Positions 17,218 to 24,570 of a DNA stretch of 64,000 bases are shown in pieces. The stretch lies in the NCBI RefSeq assembly GCF_048269565.1, contig NZ_JBLXIK010000007.1, positions 62,001-126,000 of the forward strand, in the 5' to 3' direction. This DNA comes from Maricaulis sp048269565 (GTDB lineage: Bacteria; Pseudomonadota; Alphaproteobacteria; Caulobacterales; Maricaulaceae). Under the pieces are notes generated by a model that had not been told where the DNA came from, did not search any database, and worked only from the letters and a program-made list of their open reading frames with translations. A program made the translations under genes and the position numbers. The number at the start of each line of letters is the position of its first letter. The stretch's first letter is position 1.

Positions 17218-18576
17218 ATGAACGCCTTATTCTCGTCGTCCGCCACCGCCCGGACCGTCCGCCTGGTCACCCAGTCCCGGTGCGACGAGGTGATCGCCCA
17301 GCTGCCGGCCGCCGAACGCCCGCTTGCGGCCGGGTTTGCCGCCAAGCCGGGCCAGATCGTGCTGCTGCCTTCGGACAGTATCTGCGGGGCCCTGTTCGGG
17401 GTCGGCTCCGGGGAGGACGCCTTCGCGCTCGGCGCCGCGGCCTTTGGCCTGCCGGCCGGGGACTGGCAGATCGAGGACATGCCCGACAGCCTTGATCCCG
17501 ACCAGGTCTCGCTGGCCTGGGCGCTGGGCAGTTATCGCTTCACCCTGTTCAAGGCGGCCGAACGCGAGCCGGCCCGCCTGGTGCCGCCGGCCGGTGCCGA
17601 CGCCACCGAAATCAATGCGATTGCCTCGGCGGTGATGCTGGCGCGCGACCTGATCAATTCGCCGGCCGACATCATGGGGCCGGAGGGGCTGGAGGCGGCT
17701 TTCCGCAAGCTGGCCAAGGTCCATGGCGCCAAGGTGAGTGTTACCAAGGGCGATGCGTTGCTGAAGCAGAACTATCCGATGATCCACGCCGTCGGCCGTG
17801 CGGCCGGTGAGGCGCCGCGCCTGCTGGAGCTGGAATGGGGCGATGCGGCGCACCCACGCCTGTCGCTGGTCGGCAAGGGCGTGTGTTTCGACAGCGGCGG
17901 TCTCGATCTCAAGCCTGCAGCCGGCATGCGCTTCATGAAGAAGGATATGGGCGGGGCTGCCAATGCGATGGCGCTGGCGCAGCTGGTGATGGCGGCGAAA
18001 TTGCCGGTACGGCTGCACCTGCTCGTCCCGGCGGTGGAGAATGCGGTGGGCGCCGATGCCTTCCGGCCCGGCGATATCCTGGTCTCGCGCAAGGGGATCA
18101 GTGTCGAGGTCGACAATACCGACGCCGAGGGACGCCTGGTGCTCGCCGATGCCCTGGCGCGGGCCGTCGAGGACAAGCCCGCACTCCTGCTCGATTTCGC
18201 GACCTTGACCGGGGCGGCCCGTGTCGCCCTGGGGCCGGAAGTCATGCCCTTCTACACCGGCGATGATGCGATGGCGGCCGAGATCTTTACGGCCGGCAAT
18301 GCGGTCGGTGACCCGGTCTGGCGCATGCCGCTCTGGGATGGTTATGAGCGCGAGATCGAGGGCGATATCTCCGACATCGTCAACAGTGCCGCCATGCCGC
18401 TGGCCGGATCGATCACGGCGGCTCTGTTCCTGCGCCGTTTCGTCGGCACCACGCCCTGGGTGCATTTCGACATTTTCGGCTGGAATCTGAAGGATCGTCC
18501 CGGCCGGCCCAAGGGCGGCGAGATGCAGGGCGCACGCGCCGTTTACCAAATGCTCAAACAGCGCTTCCTAGACTGA
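17218..18576 (+). CDS. Leucyl aminopeptidase, M17 family
   Basis: 452 aa. A cytosolic metallo-aminopeptidase that removes N-terminal residues from peptides. The catalytic C-terminal domain has VGKGVCFDSGGLDLKPAAGM, KKDMGGAANAMALAQLV and the M17 signature NTDAEGRLVLADALA at residues 299-313. The N-terminal domain is short and divergent, as in many alphaproteobacterial PepA/PepB-like enzymes, so I do not choose between the two symbols. It is transcribed divergently from tadD. Confidence 0.92.
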   Translation: MNALFSSSATARTVRLVTQSRCDEVIAQLPAAERPLAAGFAAKPGQIVLLPSDSICGALFGVGSGEDAFALGAAAFGLPAGDWQIEDMPDSLDPDQVSLAWALGSYRFTLFKAAEREPARLVPPAGADATEINAIASAVMLARDLINSPADIMGPEGLEAAFRKLAKVHGAKVSVTKGDALLKQNYPMIHAVGRAAGEAPRLLELEWGDAAHPRLSLVGKGVCFDSGGLDLKPAAGMRFMKKDMGGAANAMALAQLVMAAKLPVRLHLLVPAVENAVGADAFRPGDILVSRKGISVEVDNTDAEGRLVLADALARAVEDKPALLLDFATLTGAARVALGPEVMPFYTGDDAMAAEIFTAGNAVGDPVWRMPLWDGYEREIEGDISDIVNSAAMPLAGSITAALFLRRFVGTTPWVHFDIFGWNLKDRPGRPKGGEMQGARAVYQMLKQRFLD

Positions 18577-18610
18577 CAGCCGAACAGACTTTCGGTGTCG
18601 GGGTTGCAGC

Positions 18611-19012
18611 ATGGCGTCACAGGCGATGACTTCGCTTGAAATGATGAGACGGGTGTCGGCCGACGCCGTGCGCGGCGCTGCGGCCGACTTGACGGCACGG
18701 CAATTCGCCTTGCTGCTGGCCGTATTCATGCGCCCCGGACCGCATGCCGTGCGCGAACTGGCGCGGGCGCTGGACCTGCCCAAACCGGCGGTGACGCGCG
18801 GGCTGGATGTGCTTGAACGTCTCGGCTTCATCCGGCGCAAGCGCGATCTGGCTGACCGGCGCGATGTCTCGATTCACCGCACTGTCAAAGGCGCCGTCTT
18901 TCTGTACGATTATGGCGAAACCGTCGCCCACCGCGCCGAGGAGACCTCTACGTGTCCACCCTGGATCCCCGCCTCACGCCCGCCCGCCCCGATCTCGCTG
19001 CAGCCCATCTGA
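18611..19012 (+). CDS. MarR-family transcriptional regulator
   Basis: 133 aa. A winged helix-turn-helix is clear: LTARQFALLLAVFMRPGPHA, VRELARALDLPKPAVTRGLD as recognition region, and FIRRKRDLADRRDVSIH as the wing with the DxRR motif of MarR proteins. The usual C-terminal dimerisation helix is short. The last 20 residues (TSTCPPWIPASRPPAP...) are Pro-rich, overlap the next gene in another frame, and look like read-on rather than conserved sequence. It shares 61 nt with the NlpC/P60 gene. Ligand unknown. Confidence 0.75.
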   Translation: MASQAMTSLEMMRRVSADAVRGAAADLTARQFALLLAVFMRPGPHAVRELARALDLPKPAVTRGLDVLERLGFIRRKRDLADRRDVSIHRTVKGAVFLYDYGETVAHRAEETSTCPPWIPASRPPAPISLQPI

Positions 19013-19803
19013 AAGGGCAGGTCGAGGCGGAGCGCTTTGTCGAACCGGTTGACCGCCAGGCGATTGCCGCCTCGGTTGCGATCCGCCGCACCCCGGACCC
19101 GCAGGGCGCCGTGGATGACCAGTTGCTGGCCGGCGATGTCTTTGCGCTGCTCGAGGAGAAGGATGGCTGGGGCTGGGGCTATTCCCGCGCTGACGGCTTT
19201 GTCGGCTGGGTCGAGCTGCTCGCCCTGAGCGAGGCGGTCGAGGCGGTCGATCATCGCGTCACCGCGCTGCGCACCTATGCTTTCAGCGAGGCCGATCTCA
19301 AATCCGAGCCCAATCTCCTGCTCAGCCTGAACTGCACATTCCGCGCCGGCCGTCGCGAGGGCCGCTTTGTCGAGGCGGTCGGGCTGGGTTGGGTGTTCAC
19401 CGGTCATTGTGGTCCGCTCGATGAGCGGGCGGATGATTTCGTGGCGGTGGCCGAGTCCTTTCTTGGCGCGCCCTATCTGTGGGGCGGCAAGGAGAGCCTC
19501 GGGCTGGATTGCTCGGGCCTGGTGCAGATGGCATTGCTGGCAACGGGCCAGGCTGTGCCGCGCGACAGCGATCAGCAGGAGGCCCGTCTCGGTGCGATCT
19601 GGACCGATGTCACGGCCGATCCGGAGCGCCGGCGCGGCGATGTCGTGTTCTGGCCGGGCCATGTCGGGATCATGACCGATAGCGAGCATCTGCTGCATGC
19701 CAACGGGCACTGGATGGAGGTGACGCTGGAGCCCTTCGAGCGCGCCGAAGCGCGCATCCGCGAGGGACATGCGCCGGTGCGGCATATCTTCCGGCCCGCT
19801 TGA
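18952..19803 (+). CDS. NlpC/P60 family cell-wall hydrolase with SH3-like domain
   Basis: 283 aa. An SH3-type region (LLAGDVFALLEEKDGWGWGY... GFVGWVELLAL) precedes a NlpC/P60 cysteine peptidase. The peptidase has APYLWGGKESLGLDCSGLVQ (catalytic Cys), GDVVFWPGHVGIM (catalytic His) and LLHANGHWMEV (third polar residue). Such enzymes cut the D-Glu-diamino acid bond in peptidoglycan stem peptides. No signal peptide is seen, so it may act on recycled muropeptides in the cytoplasm. GTG start at 18952 with GGAG 8 nt upstream; overlaps marR by 61 nt. Confidence 0.88.
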   Translation: MSTLDPRLTPARPDLAAAHLKGQVEAERFVEPVDRQAIAASVAIRRTPDPQGAVDDQLLAGDVFALLEEKDGWGWGYSRADGFVGWVELLALSEAVEAVDHRVTALRTYAFSEADLKSEPNLLLSLNCTFRAGRREGRFVEAVGLGWVFTGHCGPLDERADDFVAVAESFLGAPYLWGGKESLGLDCSGLVQMALLATGQAVPRDSDQQEARLGAIWTDVTADPERRRGDVVFWPGHVGIMTDSEHLLHANGHWMEVTLEPFERAEARIREGHAPVRHIFRPA

Positions 19804-19824
19804 GGCCGGCTCCCTGGCAGGCAG

Positions 19825-19863
19825 AAAAAAGCCTCCGGAACGTGGGTTCCGGAGGCCTTTTCT
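19825..19863. terminator. Bidirectional rho-independent terminator
   Basis: An 11-bp perfect stem GCCTCCGGAAC/GTTCCGGAGGC (19831-19841 and 19846-19856) has a GTGG loop, AAAAAA before it and CTTTTCT after it. It lies between the convergent NlpC/P60 and cytochrome c genes and can end both transcripts. Confidence 0.92.
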
Positions 19864-19881
19864 GATTGGAGGCGGGTGGGG

Positions 19882-20619
19882 CTAGTGGCCCGTATCTTCC
19901 GCAGGCTGGTCTTCGGGAGCCGCCATGTCGCCGTCCGGCATGTCGACCGGCTCGACGGCATCGACCATGTCCGTGACGGCAGCGTCTGCTTGCGTTGCAG
20001 CGTCATCCATCGCGGTTTCGATCGCTTCGGCATCCATCGCCTCGCCAGGGGCAGGCAAAGGATCCGGCAGCGCCATCGGCGAGTCGGACAGGCTGCGCAG
20101 ATAGGCGATGAGATCCATGCGCTGTTCTTCATTGCGCAGACCGGCAAAGGTCATGTTGGTGCCGGGCGCGTAGCCGGCCGGACGCTCAAGGAAGGCATCG
20201 AGCTCTTCATAGCCCCAGCTGCCACCCAGTTCGTTCAGGGCGCCGGAATAGCTGAAGCCCGCGGCCGAGGCGACTGCGCGTCCGACAACGCCCCACAGGT
20301 GCGGGCCGGTGCCATCGGCGCCGCCATTTTCGAATGTGTGACAGGCCTGGCAACGGCGGGCGATGCGCTCGCCGGCACCGGCGTCAGCGGCGGCCAGAAG
20401 CAGACCGTAATCGGTCGGGCCTTCGACGACAGCTTCCCCGGCGGATGCGGGACCGCCTTCGAGCGCGGCCCAGTCCACCGGATAGATGGTGTTCTCGACA
20501 GTCAGCTCTTCGGGCGCATGCGATTTTACCAGCATGTGGCCGAGTTCAGTGATGACCAGGATGATCAGAATGCCGCCGATAACGACGCCAGCAATCTTGT
20601 TGAAGAAGAGATCGCCCAT
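19882..20619 (-). CDS. Membrane-anchored class I cytochrome c
   Basis: 245 aa. The uncleaved anchor IAGVVIGGILIILVITELGH lies at residues 9-28. The haem site is CQACH at residues 90-94, and the axial methionine is in TNMTFAG. The fold (GPHLWGVVGR, YSGAL, MDLIAYLRSL) is that of the CycM/cytochrome c552 group, which carries electrons from the bc1 complex to terminal oxidases. A tail of about 60 residues rich in Asp, Glu, Ala and Met after the haem domain is not part of the family core. It ends at the bidirectional terminator. Confidence 0.9.
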   Translation of the reverse strand: MGDLFFNKIAGVVIGGILIILVITELGHMLVKSHAPEELTVENTIYPVDWAALEGGPASAGEAVVEGPTDYGLLLAAADAGAGERIARRCQACHTFENGGADGTGPHLWGVVGRAVASAAGFSYSGALNELGGSWGYEELDAFLERPAGYAPGTNMTFAGLRNEEQRMDLIAYLRSLSDSPMALPDPLPAPGEAMDAEAIETAMDDAATQADAAVTDMVDAVEPVDMPDGDMAAPEDQPAEDTGH

Positions 20620-20966
20620 CGACGCCCCCGTTACGATTTAGCCGAAAGTTGGAGCCGTGTTTGGCATGCGCCGCGCTTGCAGGCAACAGCCTAGAGCGTT
20701 CTTGTGCATGCGGTATGGCGACGCAAGGGGCCGCTGCCGCGACGCTGTTGCCGATATCGGGGCGTCCCTTGCGTCCGGCGTCATCACCGCCCACTTCCAT
20801 AACGCGCGCAGACCGTCTTTCCCCGCCCGTCGCGCGGCGCGCTGTATTTGCCACGGTAGCGCCACATTTGGTGCCTTGAAAGCGCCCGAATGCGGGCCGA
20901 AATCACCAGCCTCGATGGCACGCATATCGCGTGTATTACTAATATGTAACCTGAGGTTAATTTCCC
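20620..20966. other. Intergenic region without a recognisable gene
   Basis: This 347-nt gap separates the divergent cytochrome c and beta-barrel genes. Short open frames on both strands show no family similarity and have no ribosome-binding site. The last 60 nt are AT-rich before the beta-barrel gene and probably contain its promoter; I could not assign -35/-10 boxes with confidence. Confidence 0.5.
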
Positions 20967-21488
20967 ATGATGCGTTCCATTATCGCTGCTTCCCTCTCGG
21001 CGCTCGCGCTCGGCTCTGTCGCGCACGCCCAGGACACAAGCTACACCCTCGGCGCCGGCTATGAGCGCTTCAGCGGTGACGGCGTTGATCTCGATTCGGT
21101 GGTCTTTCGTGGCCGCTATGACTTCAACCAGTATTTCGGTGTCGAAGGCCAGGCCAATATCGGTATTGGCGACGACAGCGTGACCGTGCTCGGCACGCCT
21201 GTTGATGTCAGCCTCGACTACGCTGTTGGCGTCTTCGGCGTCGTCCGTGCCTTCAGCAATGAAAACGGCAATGTCTTCCTGCGCGCCGGCTACACCGACT
21301 CCCAGGTCGATGCGAGCGTTCCTGGCTATACCGTCAGCGCCGACTCGGACGCCTGGGCTTACGGCGTGGGTGGCGAGTATCTGTTCGACGGCCGTAATGG
21401 CGTCCGCTTCGACTACACCAAGTTCGACTATGATGGCGGCGATGCCGACGTCTTCGGCGTCAGCTATGTCCGTCGTTTCGGCGGCTAA
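20967..21488 (+). CDS. Outer-membrane beta-barrel protein (porin/opacity-like)
   Basis: 173 aa. Signal peptide MMRSIIAASLSALALGSVAHA, cleaved before QDTSYT. The mature part alternates polar and hydrophobic residues in the manner of an eight-strand barrel: YTLGAGYERFSG, VVFRGRYDFNQYFGVEGQAN, GVFGVVRAFSNENGNVFLRA, VRFDYTKFDYD, and a last strand VFGVSYVRRFGG. It ends in Gly-Gly rather than the usual terminal aromatic, but F sits at -3. The likely role is a small structural or adhesion OMP of unknown substrate. GAGG lies about 10 nt upstream of the start. Confidence 0.82.
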   Translation: MMRSIIAASLSALALGSVAHAQDTSYTLGAGYERFSGDGVDLDSVVFRGRYDFNQYFGVEGQANIGIGDDSVTVLGTPVDVSLDYAVGVFGVVRAFSNENGNVFLRAGYTDSQVDASVPGYTVSADSDAWAYGVGGEYLFDGRNGVRFDYTKFDYDGGDADVFGVSYVRRFGG

Positions 21489-21512
21489 TCACGCCGGTGA
21501 GACCACAGGTGA

Positions 21513-21547
21513 GGGCCGTGCGCACCAGCGCGCGGCCCTTTTCTTTT
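21513..21547 (+). terminator. Rho-independent terminator of the beta-barrel gene
   Basis: Stem GGGCCGTGCGC/GCGCGCGGCCC (11 bp with one T-G wobble), loop ACCA, then TTTTCTTTT. It begins 24 nt after the stop codon. Confidence 0.9.
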
Positions 21548-21574
21548 GCGCCGGTTCCAGTCTGCCGGCGGGTC

Positions 21575-22498
21575 TCAGATTTCGCCGTCGGCCCATAATT
21601 CGATCAGACGCCGGGCGATCGCGACGGAAGGTGGCACTGTCGCCTCGGGATGGTGGCCCTCGAGCATGGCGCGGACCTCTTCGCGCGAAAACCAGCGCGC
21701 ATCCTCCAGCTCATTCTCGTCGACCGTGACCGTGGCATGGGTGACCGGTGCGACCAGCCCCATCATCAGCGAGGAGGGGAAGGGCCAGGGCTGGGTCATG
21801 ACATAGCGGATGGCGGCAATGTCGGCGATGACGCCGGATTCTTCCTGCAGCTCGCGGGCGCAGGCCTCTTCGATGGTCTCCGCCGGCTCCACAAAGCCGG
21901 CCAGCGCTGACCACATGCCCGGTGGCCAGCTTGCCTGCCGTCCGAGCAGGCAGTTCTCGCTATCAATCGCGAGCATGATCACTACCGGATCGACGCGCGG
22001 GAAATGCTCGGCCTCGCAGCCGCCGCAGACCCGTTTGGCACCACCAGACACGACCTCGGTCGCCTGGCCGCAATTGGCGCAGAAGCCGTGGCGGTCATGC
22101 CAGGCGAACAACGCCTTGGCGTGGGCGAAGATCGCGGCTTCGCTCTGGCTCAGCGCCATCGCCGCCTGACGGGCATCCATGAAGGCGATCGCGGCCTCGG
22201 CAGGCGGTTCCTGGGCCAGTTCGGTGGCAAATACCGGATCGCCGCGCAATTCACCGAGGTAGAGCTGCATCAGCGCCGGGCCGTAGAGCCGCTCGCACTC
22301 GTCAAGCTTGAGCCAGGCCAGCCCGCTGCCTTCCGCGATCCCCGGCAGGCCGCGAAACAGCACCATCGTCCAGGCATTCTCGCGATCCGCCTGGGCGGCG
22401 AGCTCGGCGGCATCCCGGCGCAGGCGCTCGCCGCGATCGAGCGGTGAGCCGGCGAAGACGAGCGGTGGGCGGTTGATCAGGACGGAACGGTCACTCAT
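21575..22498 (-). CDS. nudC: NAD+ diphosphatase NudC
   Basis: 307 aa. It hydrolyses NADH/NAD to NMN(H) and AMP, and in E. coli it also removes NAD caps from RNA. The zinc ribbon is present (FCANCGQATE ... CGGCEAEHFPRVDPVVI). The Nudix box begins GFVEPAETIEEACARELQEE and fits Gx5Ex7REUxEExGU. The motif after the box typical of NudC (SQPWPFPxS) is here TQPWPFPSSLMMGL. The N-terminal NUDIX-like domain is also present. It lies downstream of the nuclease gene on the minus strand. Confidence 0.94.
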   Translation of the reverse strand: MSDRSVLINRPPLVFAGSPLDRGERLRRDAAELAAQADRENAWTMVLFRGLPGIAEGSGLAWLKLDECERLYGPALMQLYLGELRGDPVFATELAQEPPAEAAIAFMDARQAAMALSQSEAAIFAHAKALFAWHDRHGFCANCGQATEVVSGGAKRVCGGCEAEHFPRVDPVVIMLAIDSENCLLGRQASWPPGMWSALAGFVEPAETIEEACARELQEESGVIADIAAIRYVMTQPWPFPSSLMMGLVAPVTHATVTVDENELEDARWFSREEVRAMLEGHHPEATVPPSVAIARRLIELWADGEI

Positions 22499-22550
22499 GG
22501 CAATATCCGGTTGGGGCAGCGACGTGCCGCGCAGGCTTACAGCGGTTGAA

Positions 22551-22573
22551 CCGGCGCTTCAACGGGGCGCCGG
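22551..22573. terminator. Possible hairpin after the metallo-beta-lactamase gene
   Basis: CCGGCGC/GCGCCGG (7 bp) with a 9-nt loop directly follows the minus-strand stop at 22577. There is no U-run, so it may be a pause or mRNA-end structure rather than a full intrinsic terminator. Confidence 0.35.
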
Positions 22574-22576
22574 GAG

Positions 22577-23941
22577 CTAGAGGTCGAAGCGATCGAGATG
22601 GCCGGGAATCTCGCAGGACCAGCCCAGCTCGCGCTCGATCCGGCTGCGCAGCGCCCGCGACGAGGCCGGCTCGCCATGGACGAGGAAGGTCTTGCGCGGC
22701 GGTGACTTGAAGCCGCCGAGCCATTGCATCAGCTCATTGGCATCGGCATGGGCCGACAGCATCGAGATTTCCTCGACCTCGGCCCGGATGGGGACGTGCT
22801 GGCCATGGATGCGGATATCGTCAGCGCCGGCGAGAATAGTCGCGCCGGGCGTGCCCGGTGCCTGGAAGCCGGAGATCACGATCGTGTTGCGCGCATCCGG
22901 GGCGTAGGATTTGAGGTGATGCAGGATGCGCCCGCCCGTCGCCATGCCGCTGGCGGAGATGATGACCTTGGGCATTTTGTCGATGGTCAGGGCCTTGGAA
23001 TCCTCGGTCTGGCGCACGTAATTGACCATGTCGCCGATCTCGCCGGCCTCGCTGGCGGTGATCCGGTGATCGCCGAAATGGTGGCGCAGGATGGCGCTGG
23101 CATTGATCGCCATCGGGCTGTCGAGATAGACGGGCACGGACCCGATCCGCCCGGCCTTTTTCATCTTCCACAGATAATAGGTCAGCAACTGCGCCCGACC
23201 GACGGCGAAGGAGGGAATGACCACCGTGCCGCCGCGCGCCGTGGTGCGCTCGACAATGTCGGCCAGCAGCTCGCCGGGATCGCCCTGTTCGTGCAGCCGG
23301 TCGCCATAGGTGGTTTCCAGCAGCAGGTAATCGGCCTGTTCGATCGGCTCGGGATCGAACAGGACGGGGTCATCATAGCGGCCGAGATCGCCGGAAAAGG
23401 CGATGGTGCGGCCATGCCATTTCACCTCGACGGTGGCGGCGCCGAGAATATGACCGGCGCGGCGCAGCTTCAGGCGCGCGCCATGGCCCAGATCGGTATC
23501 GGTGTTGAACTCGACCTCGCGGAAACGCTCCATCGCGGCTTCCGCCTCGTCCTCGGTATAGAGCGGCAACGCCGGCTCATGGCGCGAGAATTTCTTGCGG
23601 TTGGCGTATTCCGCGTCGCGTTCCTGCAGATAGCCGCTATCGGGCAGAAGGATGCCGCACAGGTCGATCGTCGGCGGCGAACACAGGATTTCGCCGGCAT
23701 AGCCGTCGCGGATCAGGCGCGGCACATAGCCGGAATGGTCCATATGGGCGTGCGAGAGCACGACTGAATCAATCGAGTGGGGGGCAACCGGGAAAGGCTC
23801 CCAATTGCGGGTGCGGATATTGCGCCGGCCCTGGAACATGCCGCAATCGAGCAGGATGCGCTTGCCATCGGCTTCGAGCAAATGGCGCGAGCCGGTCACC
23901 GTCCCGGCGGCGCCCATGCAGGTCAGGCTCATATCGGTCAA
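22577..23941 (-). CDS. Metallo-beta-lactamase fold RNA-processing exonuclease (CPSF/beta-CASP type)
   Basis: 454 aa. The MBL domain has LSHAHMDHSGYVP (HxHxDH, residues 64-69), GHILGAATVEV and FSGDLGRYD. The beta-CASP insert has VVIPSFAVGRAQLLTYYLW, VYLDSPMAI and ISASGMATGGRILHHLK. The C-terminal RMMBL segment is ISMLSAHADANELMQWL ... FLVHGEPASSRALR. The domain order matches the YSH1/CPSF73-like bacterial RNases. Physiological targets are unknown. A TTG at 23941 with GGAG 7 nt upstream is the best start; the in-frame ATG at 23932 is too far from that site. Confidence 0.9.
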   Translation of the reverse strand: MTDMSLTCMGAAGTVTGSRHLLEADGKRILLDCGMFQGRRNIRTRNWEPFPVAPHSIDSVVLSHAHMDHSGYVPRLIRDGYAGEILCSPPTIDLCGILLPDSGYLQERDAEYANRKKFSRHEPALPLYTEDEAEAAMERFREVEFNTDTDLGHGARLKLRRAGHILGAATVEVKWHGRTIAFSGDLGRYDDPVLFDPEPIEQADYLLLETTYGDRLHEQGDPGELLADIVERTTARGGTVVIPSFAVGRAQLLTYYLWKMKKAGRIGSVPVYLDSPMAINASAILRHHFGDHRITASEAGEIGDMVNYVRQTEDSKALTIDKMPKVIISASGMATGGRILHHLKSYAPDARNTIVISGFQAPGTPGATILAGADDIRIHGQHVPIRAEVEEISMLSAHADANELMQWLGGFKSPPRKTFLVHGEPASSRALRSRIERELGWSCEIPGHLDRFDL

Positions 23942-24086
23942 GGCAGATCTCCGATGCGCGGCGGGGTGGCAGGCTGTGCCGGTCAGGCAAGCCTATCAAG
24001 ATGTTGCGACCTGTCGAATATTTCATCGCAGGCGCGCTTGATTTTGCGAACGATTCGCAATTACACTGCGCGGCAGGAGGATGCCG

Positions 24087-24311
24087 ATGATGAAATACAG
24101 CCAGGATCACTGCGCGGAAATCCGGACCGGAGAGGCCGATCTGGCCGTACGGGACTGGCTCGAGACCCAGGCCCGGGTCACCAGCTATTGGCGCGATTTA
24201 CTGGTCTCTTCGGGCGGCGATGACGCGCTGATTGCCGTGCTCGACGACCATGCCCTGTTTCTCGATGCGGCCGCGCGCATGGGCGAGGGCAGTTTTCACC
24301 GCCAACAGTGA
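24087..24311 (+). CDS. Small hypothetical protein
   Basis: 74 aa, no family recognised. A strong AGGAGG (24075-24080) lies 6 nt before the ATG at 24087, which supports a real gene; ATGs at 24081 and 24090 are close alternatives. The product is acidic and soluble-looking (VRDWLETQARVTSYWRDLLV, then ALIAVLDDHALFLDAAARMG), with no signal peptide or membrane segment. It lies just upstream of the SRP RNA promoter. Confidence 0.6.
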   Translation: MMKYSQDHCAEIRTGEADLAVRDWLETQARVTSYWRDLLVSSGGDDALIAVLDDHALFLDAAARMGEGSFHRQQ

Positions 24312-24320
24312 AGGCACGAC

Positions 24321-24349
24321 TTGCACCGCGACGCCCGGCTTGCGATATA
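24321..24349 (+). promoter_or_regulatory. Promoter of the SRP RNA gene
   Basis: TTGCAC (24321-24326), a 17-nt spacer and GATATA (24344-24349) place a start about 5-7 nt downstream, at the 5' end of the RNA stem. Confidence 0.65.
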
Positions 24350-24353
24350 GACC

Positions 24354-24452
24354 GTGGAAGATCGGCGGTGGACGCGCGCCTCGCCAACCCGGTCAGGTCC
24401 GGAAGGAAGCAGCCGTAACGAGTTTCGCACGGGTCGCTGTCCGGTCTTCCAC
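24354..24452 (+). ncRNA. ffs: Signal recognition particle 4.5S RNA (small bacterial SRP RNA)
   Basis: About 99 nt. The conserved domain IV core is unmistakable: GGTCAGGTCCGGAAGGAAGC followed by AGCCGTAACGAG, including the GGAA tetraloop and the Ffh-binding symmetric loop. The ends pair as GTGGAAGA (24354-24361) with TCTTCCAC (24445-24452), which sets the boundaries. It binds Ffh to target membrane proteins. Its place directly upstream of dnaX is the common alphaproteobacterial order. Confidence 0.95.
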
Positions 24453-24570
24453 GCGCATCTGGCTTCCACGCGCATCAGGCGCGTTTGGCCGCCGCGCAGC
24501 CCGATTCTCGGGTCTTTGATTTTCAGGTTATCGATTCTCAGGCCCCCGAACCTCAGCCAAGCGAGCCGAT

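Noticed and set aside
20638..20925. A 95-codon minus-strand frame upstream of the cytochrome c gene
   Set aside because: No ribosome-binding site, no family similarity, and mixed composition; likely a chance frame in an intergenic region.
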